Shown here: positions 23,256-36,517 of the stretch, piece after piece
Numbering within the stretch: position 1 is the stretch's first letter
Layout: each line of letters opens with the position of its first letter
Source: Lepidonotus clava
Lineage: Eukaryota; Annelida; Polychaeta; Phyllodocida; Polynoidae
Reading direction: 5' to 3'
NCBI GenBank assembly: GCA_936440205.1
Contig: OW387136.1
Location: 27,757,927-27,821,926 of the forward strand
Length of the DNA stretch: 64,000 nucleotides
Notes under the pieces: generated by a model
Databases searched by the model: none
Told to the model about the DNA's origin: nothing
What the model saw: the letters and a program-made list of their open reading frames with translations, nothing else
Position numbers and translations under genes: made by a program

Positions 23256-26200
23256 AAATGATTTTCCAGACCACGCCACCTAGTGTATGACCCAGTCCTC
23301 ACTGCTGCTACCCAGACAAGCTGGAGGTTATTTCCTCTTTGAGCATGTGTAAATTGCCCATGTTAGGCAGCCTGCAGCTTTTGCTACGTACATAGTTGCA
23401 GAATGTTTATTATATGTATCAATAGTACAACTCTTTTTCTTTTTTCTGATATATGCATCAACTGTGTGTGTGCACTGTTTATATTTCAAAATCATTTTTC
23501 AATAATAAAAGTTTTGATTTAATTCCAGCCAATGGGAAGAGTCCCCAGAGGCCTTATCAGCATTATGTAATCACCCCCCACCTATCAGATGTCGCGCTAC
23601 CCCAGCCACGTGGGTTTGTTTGTCCAGCCTCCACTGGACCGTGACGGGGGACAGGGGTGCGGATAAGGGTCTATTGGGTACAAGACCAATACGACGCGCA
23701 GGCCCGTGAGCCTCTAGTGGAATTGTTGTCTATAAAGACCCGTGGGCATAGCTAGCTATTGGTTGCAAGTCCTATAAAGATAATATCAAGCTCCTGGGAA
23801 ATTCCTACCTTTGGCGGCAAACCTGATTGGCGACAAGAGCCCGCGGAGCTAATACAATTTGCACGACTTCAACAGAAATTATCCGTAATTTGGCGCGTCA
23901 GGACAGGCTGGGGCAGACCGGCGCTCGGCGTATAGATAGTCGGCACTTTCTCACCTTTCAAGAGCATTGCCACAGCCTGGGGTTAAGGAAATTAAGTATT
24001 TATCCTTAAGTCTCGGTCTGTGAGTGATTCTGCCTACTTTGGAGTTGTCAGAAACTTTGAAACAATTGCTAACCCATTGTCCCTTGAGAAGAATAGACAC
24101 CAAGGTAACTGCCACAAAAAATCATAGACATACATAACATGTATCTCTATGAAAAAATGTACCAATATTAAACAAAATTTAATGTACATAATTACACAAC
24201 TTCAAAATTGTGTTTTACTCTTGTATTTCAATATATCTAAAATATATCATGCATGTCGAAGGGTAATTTAGAAGCATGAAACTGGTAGATTGGAGGTTAG
24301 GAGAAGTACAACTTTCATGATTAATGGCCTTTACTTGTATGTGTATACATAGTGGTCTTCAGATTGACAAAATCCCTTTTGGTTACCCCAGTAAGTAACT
24401 GAGTAAGAGGAACAGCTCATGCTGACAGACCTGTCTTTGAATTTGATAATGTCCACTAAGAAATATCGGAAATCAATCTACTATGTTGGTACAAGATTAT
24501 TGAAGGAATTGCTCATTGAATTACAGAATTTGCATAGTGAATTAGCCTTTAAAAACCGGGAGTGTTTCTTACAGAGATTATGTGCTTTATCTATTTAATG
24601 GACCGCTTTTTTATTCATATAATGTTTAATGTTGAATATGGACCTTTGATCAACATAGACTCACCAATTGCATAATCTCCTTACTCGCAGATTCTGATCA
24701 CAGATGTCATTATGATATACCACCTAATGGCATTATATTGATGGATTACTATACGGAATACTTTCTATTCTACCTATACGGAATATCATTGTTGATTGTG
24801 TATGCATGGTTACTGAATTGAAAAAAGGTTTTTGTTTCATGGACTCCTCTTGCCATCATGCAGCTACAGCCTACACCACCAGAATAAGGGATGAGGAAAC
24901 AACCATTTTAGTACTACAGCTGGTTCTAGAGGAGTGCACAGTGTATGGCCAGAGTGGACGTCCTCTGAATCGCTACAGATGTAATCACCAAATGGAATGC
25001 AATAATGCAGTCCGCGTCCGCATTCGGTTGATGAATGAAATGTCGGATGACGGATGAAGGGTGTGTTGTGAATGGGGCTAATATTCGATCTGTGGGGAGT
25101 GGAGGAGCGTGGGAGGAAGGACTGAGGGTTGGACGGTGCCTCCGTATCTAGTTGTGTTACCGGAGGTTTGGAGGAGGGGCTGGGGGTAGTTGGATCCCTC
25201 TTCTAGAAATAAGGCATGAAGGCATGGCAGAACCAGGGGGCGTTAGTGCATGAATTAGGCGCTCCCTTAGCCCCATCCCCTTTTCAGGGGAGGTCCCATG
25301 GAAGCGGGGGTTCTTCACTAGGCTGTGGTACAAACTTGTCCCATTGATCGGGAAAAAACGATATTACATCAAGTAGACGGTCCACGAGGGCACCCATTGT
25401 CCAACTGTCAGCCCGCATTGCCTCCCTCCCCGACTGGCAAAGTCGTCGGGTACAAAGCAGTCTGCGGAGTCCATCCTTTCAGAAAAGCGTTGGCTGCTTA
25501 CTTGCCTTGCTCTTGCAGTGCCCATTTCCAAGCTGCTAGTTCTTGCATTTTCCAAATATCTCAAAACCGCGGACCCGGGCACGGTCCAGCGGGGCAGGAG
25601 AGGGCGAGCTGGGGTCAGACCTGATTGGATTGTCGATAATTCTAGGACCCAAAAGGCGACCTAATGCACATGGCGTGTTTTTGTGTGCCATTTCTGTCAG
25701 GATAATGTCATAAATGAGATGTGCCCTCCTTTTTTTCTCCCCGACCTCCTTCCCCTACGACCCTGGCCCTCTTGCAAATGTCAGGCCGGCCAATACTATC
25801 GGACACTGGGCTGGATTTTTCTGATTGCGCCATTGAGTGACCATTGGACGCGACAGACGCGCGACTTGAGGATGCTGGACGGCGTCCATTGATTGAAAGG
25901 GCGCGACGACGACTGACTGGACATGAAAAGCAATGGGGCTGGCAGCATGGCGGCCGTAAGGAGGTTAAGGAAAGGTCCCGGCAAAGTGCCCTCTCCGGTT
26001 TGGACAAACATCAGCAAAACTAAGCGGCCTGTAATAGGGGATTGGGCTGAGTGAAGTCGGTGGACGTACCCGACGTGCCGCAGCGGTACGTGTGGGTCGG
26101 GCATAGGGGCACTTGGCCGGCAGCTGGCCGCAGTGCAGGCCTTAGAGCCCTGTCCGTACAGCAGTGTATGACCATCCATGGAGATCCAGGGGACATAATT

Positions 26201-28597
26201 AGCCTGAAGTGAAGGTCAGGGGCTGTAAGGCTAGCAGCTGCAGGTATCGATCCACAGAAAAAGCCTGGGTTCATTGCTTCGTTATACTCTAGAACGCTCT
26301 CGGGTAACGTGATTTAAAATCGGTCTAGCGTTCAACCGTCCACTAAAGCAATCGATCATCATGGTTTTATACCTCTTATCTACTTTAATCTTCCAAACAT
26401 GCAATGTAAGGTAATAATAATTATTTATCTTTATGATGACATCCTACATGTTTTAATGTGCTTGATGATATCGAAATAGAGACACTTGACTGTAATGCCT
26501 ACGTTCTACTGAAGACCATGTGATGTTATCTATCTATAAAATAACACGTATAAAAGCGTTGTATGAATGGCGGCCCACGCCAATCAATCAACAACGTTGC
26601 CCATCCTATAAAAACCGTACAATTTCCTCCGGGATGCCGATGACAACTGTTTTTCAGGCGATTTATTCATTTCTAATTGCAATACTACATCAGTATTCTA
26701 ATTGCTTGTTCACTCAAGGCATACATTATAGATACATTGCAATGTTTACGTCTGAAACAAAGTATTGGTATGACCGAGCAGTTTGGCATTTAGGCCGGTA
26801 TTTAGAAGATAAACAAAGTTTGTTTACAAGAAAAAGAAACAGTGATGATGGGCCAGTTTCCGAACGTGACTGGCGTTTATTCACCAAACATCGGAGCCCA
26901 CAGTAGAGATTTCCCAACATACAACATATAGAACGTCTAATTCGATACGACTCGTGATGGTGTACATAAAATGATGGTCAAAACATCAACAGTGCAATAT
27001 GTTTATTCTATGCTAGACCTTGTCTATCTCCTTTTCATTTGCTAGGCTTCATTGCATGTATGTGCGGAAAACGACATAATACCTTATTACTAGTAGGGCC
27101 TATAGCCTTGCAGTTTAGTCTTAGATCTCCAAAGGACGAGTATAGTATTACATGTATAAGCAACACTCTTTCGGATATTTGTTATGTATACGAAAAAGAC
27201 AGTGAAATAGGACAGATTATGTGTTCCTGCTTTAGGTAAGGTGATAGACGTTACAGAAAATGTATCATTTAAAAATTTTTGCTCTTCTTTCTAAAGATGT
27301 CAATATAAATTTCATATATTTGCCATAGCTGTGCATACAGCTATAGGCCGTGGTAAAGGAAGGGCTGAATATCATCTTAGGCGTATGTTCAGCTTGATAT
27401 ATGGACTACTAATTGAATACTCGGTCATTCATACATAATGGATCAGTGTTTGCAGGGTAAAAACCGGGACAGGATATTGACAGGCGCATACGAGCTGTCC
27501 CTTGTAGCGACAGACACAGCGAGGGTCTGATTGGATTTTGACAATGCAACAGATTGTGTCCAGTCAGAGAAATGGAAATTGATCCACTCGAGCACACCGG
27601 CTGTTCTCAACAGAGATCTATCCCCGGGAGTATTGTAGGCAGTTTGTAAAAGGGGCCTTCTTGGAGAGAAATCCAGAATGAAGCCAACGTTCTATAGAGT
27701 GATGGAAAGGATACTTGTGTTGAGTATGAAAAAAACATAATGATAGATGTGAATTGAGGAGCATTTCTCATTACAATTAGTATTCCATAGATTGAAAAAC
27801 GTTATCAGGTATAAAATAACCAAGATATAATGCCTAGAAGATCTATATTAATGGAGCAAATGAATCGTTATCTTTACTCTTATCGGATACCGGAGATCCA
27901 AAGAGGGAAACTTTATATAAAACTAGACATGCCTGCAGAAATGATTGACAAACCCAAGCCGTGACCTAACGTTCAAAGCTATGGGGACAGCTAGAAAGCC
28001 TCAGCTTGGTGTTTCAAGCTAGGCCTCTTTGATGCAATGCCAGCTTTATTTACCTAAGAGAGCCAGGCTGCCTCGTGTTGTGAGTGGCTCTTACCGAGCA
28101 GCTCCTGACCTCCTCCCCTCTGAGCTGCTCATACGTAAGACCTCAGAGAAGCCTGGTTCCCATCAGACCTGTGCCAGACAGGCCAGTGCCGTCAAGGCCA
28201 CAACACTGTCAGTCCCCAGAGAGAAAAAGTTCATTTGCTGGTCAGAGAGGCCTTTTCTCTGAATGTTGGGATAGGCACATGGATGCATCGTGGTTAAACC
28301 AAGCATTCGGCCAAGATCAACAAAACTCTCAATAACGTTAAGGCCAGTGACGTCAGAACTAAAGTGAAATAGACTGTAAGCAAGGCATGACACAAACTGT
28401 TAATGCCTGATTAAAAATATTTATGATCGTCAATTTGCATTAGACACATTGATAATTTACCAAATGCACGCTGCTATAAAAAAAGGCTTGCCATGTTTCT
28501 AGAATAGTACGTCACGCAGGCTGTATCATAATATTCAATAATAAGATTTCCCAAATAGGAGACTTTCCCGTAGCTTTCCCCTATGGAGCACTTCGGC
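23256..28597 (-). other. Intron 1, section with GC-richer islands
   Basis: No exon was called. GC-richer islands lie at about 23520-23990, 25580-26280, 27440-27670 and 28030-28350. The first has GATA-type words (CTTATCAG, CTATCAGATG) and CACGTGG. The second is the most CpG-rich part of this section and is open in several frames on both strands. A plus-strand segment at 27045-27232 has a good acceptor tract and a GTAAGG donor with an open frame, but its product is unrecognisable and AT-biased. These islands are candidate intronic regulatory elements. Confidence 0.4.
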
Positions 28598-28894
28598 TTA
28601 AGTCAATCTGGCCTTTTGACTCGCTGACTCTTTGTCCTTCTTTGCCGACCCTCCTCCCCCAGTGCCTCCCTTCGGCAGCGGCCCCTTCACCTCCTGAGTC
28701 CTCCGCCTCTCCTGATAGGGATCCACTAAACCCGGCATCTGGGAACTCATCTGCCGACACAGGAGCGGCCGCAGATAGGGTGACAAGTGAGCTTGGTCCC
28801 CACTTGCAGCCATAAAGGACTTGCCTCTCTTGATCATCAGAAGCAGAGCTGCCAGATTGCCGTCACCGGGGCGACACCCCCTCGCGGCGGGCAT
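28598..28894 (-). CDS. Unrecognised open frame with coding-like composition
   Basis: The 98-codon minus-strand frame starts at an ATG at 28894 and ends at a TAA at 28598. The second half is rich in GAG, AAG and CAG codons and reads QERRRTQEVKG then KKDKESASQKARLT, a basic, charged and probably disordered tail. Upstream pyrimidine tracts are weak, so I cannot set an acceptor, and no family is recognised. It lies inside intron 1 on the same strand as the host gene and could be an alternative terminal exon, a small gene, or a GC-rich regulatory island that is open by chance. The last is the safest reading. Confidence 0.25.
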   Translation of the reverse strand: MPAARGCRPGDGNLAALLLMIKRGKSFMAASGDQAHLSPYLRPLLCRQMSSQMPGLVDPYQERRRTQEVKGPLPKGGTGGGGSAKKDKESASQKARLT

Positions 28895-29192
28895 ATGCTA
28901 CCCCGAGGCAATGTACAGTCACCCACAAAAGGGGAAGATGACCACCAAATACCTCCGCGCGAAGTGGCAATCTTACCGCCTACAGTATTTCCCCGAAATA
29001 AAGAATAATCACAGTTAAGATAGTACAATTAACACCCCTTTAGAAATCTATATAAAAAGTACACATTCAATGGGAACCTGAATCATAATCTATTTGAAGA
29101 ACGCTTCCATACGCTTACCAATAAAACGGCTTCGTGTAGTTTTTCTCAAATATTAACTATTTTAGGGTTTTCATTTCAGGGCGGTATTGTAG

Positions 29193-29471
29193 GATAATAC
29201 CGTGGATCCCGGGGCTCTCGGCCAGGCGATGAAGGGATCAGTCACTGGAGGGGTTTCCTCAATGAGGCGCTATAGGGATCTGCTGCGGCGGGCAGGCGCG
29301 GCTGCTGCAGGCCTGGAGATGGATGACAGAGATCTGCTCCAGCGTGACACTGGTCAGGGTCTAGCATCCATCAGGACGCTCCCGGCGCCCCCGGAGGCCA
29401 CCTCCCCCACAACCTCTGCACACACAGATAACTCGGGGCTGCCTGCTGCCCTGCTTGGCCGGAATACCTAA
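29193..29471 (+). CDS. Unrecognised open frame with coding-like composition
   Basis: The plus-strand frame is open from 29193, just after an in-frame stop, to a TAA at 29469-29471. It reads RRYRDLLRRAGAAAAGLEMD and then a Pro/Thr/Ser-rich tail. No long competing frame exists on the opposite strand. TTTTCATTTCAG just upstream could be an acceptor, but an in-frame stop would follow it. A weaker AG at 29192 fits better. There is no ATG near the left end, and the first in-frame ATG is internal. I do not recognise the product. It is 0.3 kb from the minus-strand frame at 28.6-28.9 kb, so the two may be one GC-rich island. Confidence 0.25.
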   Translation, partial: DNTVDPGALGQAMKGSVTGGVSSMRRYRDLLRRAGAAAAGLEMDDRDLLQRDTGQGLASIRTLPAPPEATSPTTSAHTDNSGLPAALLGRNT

Positions 29472-32400
29472 GTATTTGAGCAATACAAGTATTTTTAGCA
29501 GTTTAGATAAGCCTGTACAACTTCAATGTGGTTGTGCATATAATAGAGCTGGATGTTTCCTCCAACGTATGAAGTGATATTAAACGTGTTTGATTTACAA
29601 AAATAAATGTCCAACGGCTATCATACTGTGCTCTTTGCAACATTATTGTATTACAATCATATCAAGGCCATTTATTAAGCCCGACCTTCGCCCTTACGGT
29701 CACTTTAGGGAGTTACTATGATAATCAAGGGAAATGAAGGTATGGGCCCTAGGAGTACCGTTTCGGCAAAATGTTTCCTGTTACTGCAGGACCCACTCCC
29801 AGTGACCAAATTATTAGCCCAATGTCCATATCATCAGTTCTTTCTATATTAAAAATTTTGACTATACCGAAAAGAAAATCCATGTTCAATGTTGACTCAT
29901 GATATTCCATCAATCAAAGGCAAACAACGCTGGAGGTGCCAGGATATGACCCAGTCAGTCACTTCAGGATAAAATCACAACAACTAGCCAATTACTCTGA
30001 TGGGTTCACACCCCTGCATCCGCAGACGACATTTTAGTGACGTTAACTCTGACATGTCTGTTCTTGCCCGCGTATCGGATTGCCAAGACGGATATGCCCG
30101 TAACCAGCACCGTCACGATACCATATGGTGGGGCCATTACCTGATTGCAGAAAAAATACGCCAACATTGTCGAGCTGATCTCTTTTAGTGCTTACAAAAT
30201 CGCCACGAGACGAAATTCCGACGCTAAGCCCCTGACCCCGGGTGTTTACGTGGAGCTAAATGCCGTCTGGGCCTCTTGGGGGCCTATTACATGGCCCCAT
30301 GCTACTGCCGAGCATTTGGTCCCATGCAGGGCCATCATGGTGTACACACGATATAAAAAGGTGCCAGATAACTTTATGTGCTATAAACGTGACCATTATT
30401 TTGACTGGAATGATTGCAACTTGACCTGTCCAATGACTTACGGAATCGGAAGAATGTATTAGTCATAAACCATGGTCATGTAATAGATAGCCAACAAATA
30501 GCATGCTAAAAAACTATAATTGTATCGTGTGTGAAACAAAATGTTTGCCACTAAGTGTCACTATTCATTTTCTTTTAAAGAGGAGAGAGCCTTCCGGTGC
30601 TGGAGCTGTAGAGTATTTTTCATTGCACAGTTGTTTGCTCACTCACCATCAGAATAGAAGTATCTATAGTAAATTTGTTTCCTGCCCCCTAAAGAAAGTT
30701 TGGTCTTATACCAGTATAGTTCCAAACATTTAAAATCGGGTTTCGTTGTAAATCCTTTACCAAAACAAAAGGTCAGTCGAATTAACCATAATTGGACTTT
30801 CCATGTGTGGTCAACTGTGGTAGAAATACAAACATACATTAAGATATTTACACATAATCCATACATAATATAGATGCATGAAAACATACATTGAAATAAC
30901 ATACACACATACATAGATACATGTAATACATCCATACGTATGCATACATGAATACAAAACGTTTACCTGCATGCATACAATTATTCATACCCCCCCCCCC
31001 CACACACACACATTTATATGACTATACCTCTGTTGTAAGACATGGCGTCAGAATTTGACTGATGTGCCTGCCTCATGCATTTAAACAGTTGTTTGTACTT
31101 GAGAACTATTAAAATAGACAGATTCATCCCCTTGTGTATTACACAAGTCAAGAGTGGCCATTCGGTAGATCTAGAAAGTTTATATTGGTGTTGGGACTCA
31201 CAAATGCTGGTATCAGAAGTCAGCTATGCAGTATCCTGACATTAAAAGTACTAAGTGTTCAGAGTCCCATTGATTAATCCAGTCCCAAGGGACCTGACCA
31301 AGGTCGGCGCATAAGCCTCTATTCCACATACATATACACGTATACAATTTTGCTGGTGATTTTGTATTTGATTTTCTGAGTATATAGCATGACACCATAC
31401 TTCATTTATCTGTATCTATAATTTGAAAACGAGTGATAAAAAACCTTTTAGTGGTATATAACAATCATGTCTCTTTCTAATTTCCCACCGTTGATGTTCA
31501 TGGAACCTAACAATTATTTGTATTGATTGGGACAAGGGGCAGAATTTTCCAAGGGTGTTGTTATCATACGCATCGCTCCATGTATCGTACAACGGTAAGA
31601 AAAAGACTCAGATGGTGTCAAATAGAATGCAGATTGAATTACGTAAACATCCTAATCTTTGGCAAATGAATCCACTTTGCTCTAGCTTGTATCACTTCCA
31701 AGAGAACATGCCCCCTATCAGTATCACTTTTTGGGATTACTTTCGTGAAAAGACAATCGTTCTATTACTCTTGTACGTGTCTGCACTATTCCTTCTAAAG
31801 TATAGGGACAGGAAAAGGACAGATGTTGCCTATAACTCTAGTAGTATGTAGAATGGTGTCTAGAGTAATCCCTGATGTTGCCAACCATACATATATGTGT
31901 TGCGTATACGAATGCTATTAAAGTGGTTGTGCCAAATTACAATCACCCCTGGCAACAATTAATTTCACCATGTATTGCGAACGCAACAGTATAAGTATCA
32001 TAGATTTGCTTTTAAGATTATTATGGTGCAAATATAAATGTATTCCCTTGTAGATATATTTGATATCCAAAGATTAATACGAATACATTGAGGTTACAGC
32101 ATAAAACGATACGCGTAATAATGTAAGGAGAGAAGCTATAGGTTGTTGTTAGCTATGGTTATGCAGAATATAATAATTAACAAATGATTAAAAGACGACA
32201 GTTGTGTCTGGGCTCGTTTAACTGTCATGAGTACATTACGAGTCTCCGAACACGCCATTGTTCATCATCACACAATGGCCTCGTTGTACTTTTTGTAGAT
32301 TGACATGATCGTGACACATTATTTGCACATGTAAAACATGATACACACTGTCCGGCGATTGTAGCCTATGACACGTAATTACAATGCAGACAACCAGACT

Positions 32401-33739
32401 ACAAACAGCATCTTTCGTTTTGATATCCGTCTTCATTCTTACCAAACACATATCCAAACAATTTCTGTAAACTAACTGCAGGAAATGTGCTATTGTGTAA
32501 AACCAGGTGAGAGAGGTAAAAATTCAACCTAATTTCTTTCATGACAGTACCAGGGATAGGCAATACTTTGTGAAATTGATGTTTAAATTATTCTATATAG
32601 AAGGAAATAGTGGAGCACTAGGCCCAACACACTACCCGTCTATTCAGCTTAACCCGCCTATGAATCATAACGATAAGCTTATGGAGAAGAGACTATGTGC
32701 CCTCCATCGTATAAAGAAAAAACCCTCAACTAAATTGGCTACACTTAGCAGGGACAAATAACCCCAACGCAATTGACGCTGGCTGACTGCTACTTAAGTA
32801 TCAGTAGCATAATGTACCCGTGAAGGATCTCAGTAGTAATAGATCCGGCTCTTGAAAGTGACGTGACTAGACCGTCAGTATTTCTAGAGGGATTTTAGGC
32901 AAAATAAGCTCCTTATTATCAGGGTGTTTGTCTGTGCTATATATATAAGTGCAAATGTACAATACATGTATGCATATAGATTGTATTATTTCGGTCTTAG
33001 GTTGTTTGTTGTGAGAGCTGTAAAGCTGCTTTCAATTGCTCTCGTGTATAAGCAGTCTCGGCTTATAAAATGATATTGTGCAGGCTGTACCACATATTAC
33101 TATTATCATGTAGTTTAATGTGTGTGGTACATATCAAAGAAGCATGCAATATCCGAGTTATTCATTAGAAACCTCTTCATGTGAGCCACAAAACTGCTAT
33201 CATATAGCATTTTGGAGCATTTTACAATTACATGTACACGAATCCCAACTATCTAGAAACGACCCCCATTGATTCGAAGATATAAAATGACAATATACAC
33301 GTGTAGACCAACACACATGCCTATTGACTATAACATTTATGCAATAGCGCTGGTATCGCAAATCCAATTACAGCACTTCCCATATATGACACAAGATATA
33401 CTGGGGGGGGGAAACAATTATTAGGATCTAATCATAATAAAGGCAAATAATATTCAGGATCTCCATACTAGAAACAACAAGCTTTCTGTTGATGAATGGG
33501 ATCCATAACTTGATAATATTGTGGAACAAGGCATGAAATTGATTCATGTTTCTGTACGTATGATACTGGTCACAGAGTGAGTCACCATGTTGTACAGAAT
33601 CCAATCAGAAATAATAAAGAAAAATCTCTGAGCCACATTCATTAAAAAGAATTCAGTTAAACATGCTTGCATACCCATCTGATTTTAAGGCTTGGAACAT
33701 CCCTTATCTAGATGCAAAATGTGAGCCCAATGGAGACTG
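29472..33739 (-). other. Intron 1, AT-rich section
   Basis: Mostly AT-rich sequence without exons. A GC-richer patch lies at about 29990-30330. A degenerate CATACATA-type simple repeat with a 12-bp C tract and short CA run lies at 30830-31012. I see no transposon-coded protein. Confidence 0.5.
30830..31012. repeat. Degenerate CATA repeat ending in poly(C) and (CA)n
   Basis: Many imperfect CATACATA and TACATA units are followed by 12 C residues (30990-31001) and a short CA run. It is an aged simple-sequence tract. Confidence 0.75.
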
Positions 33740-33990
33740 GTTACACGCGCGGACCTCGCTCCGCGACCGTCGCGTATATATAGGGTCCGGGGGCATAGCC
33801 CCTGATTTAAATACATTTTCGAAGTCATTTGATGATACAATATATATTATTTAATACAATGTCCACACAAGGATCATTGTTTGCGCGAAGATTTTATGTC
33901 TGCGCATACAGTGTAGTTATTACAAATGCGTACTTTGGCTCCGCGCGTACAAAGATGCTAATTTGCGCGGGGAAGTCCGCATGTATAAAC
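33740..33990. repeat. CpG-dense repeat-like segment
   Basis: About 250 bp is far richer in CpG than its AT-rich surroundings. It includes a perfect 6-bp hairpin CGCGGA/TCCGCG (33748-33765), a GGGG/CCCC hairpin within GGGGGCATAGCCCC near 33790, and recurring TTTGCGCG and CTCCGCGCG words. The composition suggests an inserted repeat of unknown family. No protein is recognised. Confidence 0.4.
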
Positions 33991-34419
33991 TCAGTCGTAA
34001 AAATGACATATGCATCGGTATAGCTGTATAAGGGTAAGATCCAGGGACACTAAAGTGTTGAATCATGGTAACACCATGATGATACAGCGCTAACCAAAAA
34101 GTTAGTAATACAGTATACATAGGGATTACTACATAGTTGTGTTTACCTTGCTTGTGAGTCATGTAGACTTCATTCCGTCTTAGCGTTCGTCTTTGGCTAA
34201 AGGAGTCACGAATACGTATCATAATATACTTCATAGTGGTCGGGGAAAATTTGTTAGAACATTGGAACTTCAGTTTTTAGACCATGCGAATTTAACTGCC
34301 TCCCAGTGGGTCCATGTTAAATCCACTAATCCATTTACTGTAGTTATCACATTGCGTGTGCCTCCTAGAACAAAAATAAAACACGATAAAACGTGGAAAG
34401 TAAGTAAAACTCATAGTTA

Positions 34420-34720
34420 TGTTTTCAGAGCCATCCTATTCGTTCCTGTCTGCCTCTAGTCCCCGACGGAAACGTTTTTCTTTTAGCCAGCACGACCTAT
34501 TTAGTCCCTCGGGAATCCTTAATTCACATGAGTGCCTCCGAGTTGCTCGGTGTAGTAGTGAGAGGAGAGGCAGGGCAGCTGGCCTTCCGTGCCTGTCTCA
34601 AGCCGAGCAATTAATTACCTTTACATTTGTCGCCACTGGAGAAGGCTAATCACGTTATGAGCTATGCTAACTCGATTATGCCGCGGATTAATCTGTCCTG
34701 CTTGCCAGCGCTAGGGAAGG
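34420..34720. promoter_or_regulatory. Candidate intronic enhancer with homeodomain-type sites
   Basis: A GC-richer island carries several homeodomain-type words in about 80 bp: TAATTACC (34612-34619), GCTAATC (34645-34651), CGATTATG (34673-34680) and GGATTAATC (34685-34693). The last has the Otx/bicoid-type core. The density is higher than in flanking intron, though AT-rich words are common here, so function is inference. Confidence 0.3.
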
Positions 34721-36263
34721 CAAGGTGGGAGAAGGCTGCCTTAGATCGCTTATATATCTGATCAGCATGCTAAGTGAACATGGCCCTTGATAAAAACAAC
34801 CGACACACAGCTGGAGCTTGGCTTTCTTACAAATCGTCAACAAGCTGTGCAATCATCCCTGCATTTATTCTGCTTCAGATAAGCGGCCATGTGAATTAAG
34901 TGTCTGTGTTTTGTTTTTCATTGGAAATGTGTTTTATTCGTTCATTTGATGTAGAATATATTAGCCTTAAAATCTTAGTTTCTAGTATATGAATCTAACG
35001 TTATTAGAGTCATTTATTATGCTAAGCCGTTGCATAATTCAATATTTTTTATGCACGGGAAGAATGGCACTCGAAATCGGCATTTTAAAGATTGTGCACA
35101 TAAGACGAAAGGCTCAGATCGATATACTAATTTGATGGTTGGAAGTGGTTTCAGACCAGTCTAAGTAAGTCTTTGAGGTCTAAGTCTAATAGTCTAAGAA
35201 TAATATAGAATATACTGGTAGAAGCTTTTTCTATTATGTATCTATATAAAGGGTCATTTTAAGTCAACATGTATATGAGCTAACATGACTGTTCGGAAAA
35301 GCCTAGACAAAACAGTCTTAAGCATTTGACACATACCAACTGTCCAAACCCAACTCAACCATTATCCACCATTGCGTTGGGTCGGTATGTGTGTCTGGCC
35401 TTAGGTTGGAAATGATGAGAATGCAAGTTAATACATCACTGATAATCTCGGGAACTCAGGAGTTAGTCATCATTACCAGCTTTGGTTTGCCCTTTATTTT
35501 AAAGACATTAATCAACTTACAATTTAATAAACCAAAAACCCTTATCTAAATGAGTTCAAATGTAATTTTTTATCTATCGATTTCTTCATATAGAATGTTG
35601 TAAGAAGTTAGACGCGCAATCTGAGGTAAGGATGAGAATGGATTATCTGACGACATGTTGGGTTCTGTTTCCGTGTGTCTCCTTCTGGTGATCATGTATT
35701 TGGTCATGGGTCTGTGAGTCATTTAGTCTTGTGACAGTAGACATGGTAATGACAATACATAAAATATCACGATTAAGACAGGTAATAACTAAAAAGAACA
35801 GGTGAAGCTGATTGTAGTGACCCTAGTATTGATATCAATAGCATCAGATAAATCATCTCTGATTATAAGTTATGTACAAGGACTCTCCAATTCTGAATCA
35901 ATAAGATTATTAGTGTCCGGAACTAAATTTGATCAGTTCCACACAACCAACTTAACATTTAATGTCCACATACAGGTGACATGATTCCCAACCCAACTAA
36001 TGCAATTTTATAAGCGAAAATCACCTGACTAACTTTGTGCACTAAAGGCTTACTTCACTTTAAAAACAACTGAAATTTGATTTCGAATATGACTGTTTAA
36101 TGCATTTACCTATCCTAATAAACTGCAACTTTAAAAATTGAGCGAAACAAATACATGACAACTGCTCTGACTTTCAGTGTCACACAACGGAAGTTCTCTG
36201 ACCACCCCTCTCTTGCATTGCATGCATAATGGCACCATGATAGGTGTGTGTTCTTTGTTACAG
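34721..36263 (-). other. Intron 1, AT-rich section
   Basis: AT-rich sequence in which I see neither exons nor a clear repeat. Confidence 0.5.
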
Positions 36264-36517
36264 CACCGCCCCAGCCTCCTCGCACATTGGAAGCCGTTAC
36301 AGTGATGTGCCTAGAAACAACCTTCCACAAGCAGCGAAGAATAATAGATTCCGCGGATTCTTGGAAGGTCCTCGGGGATGGAGAGGAAGGGCCTCAATTT
36401 TCCTCCGTGGAGACACTGGAGTGGGTTAGGAAGGATCTCCAGGGGGAAGTTCTTCAGAGAAAGCCGGTGAATTTCATGAATTTCCAATCCACGGCAAGTG
36501 GAGGCGACTGGCAGTGA
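36264..36517 (+). CDS. Candidate 3'-terminal exon, unknown gene
   Basis: A pyrimidine-rich acceptor, GTGTTCTTTGTTACAG, is followed at once by an open plus frame that needs two bases to complete its first codon and ends in TGA. The 84-residue product begins PPQPPRTLEAVTVMCLE and contains VETLEWVRKDLQGEVLQRK. The mix of charged and hydrophobic residues is protein-like. The other plus frame and the minus strand are also open for 60-86 codons, which weakens the case. I know no family for it and see no upstream partner exon. It would be nested in intron 1 of the SAMD5-like gene on the opposite strand. Confidence 0.25.

Noticed and set aside
27045-27232. A possible plus-strand internal exon with a strong pyrimidine tract and a GTAAGG donor
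   Set aside because: The frame is AT-biased and unrecognisable, and no partner exons were found. A frame of this length is easily open by chance.
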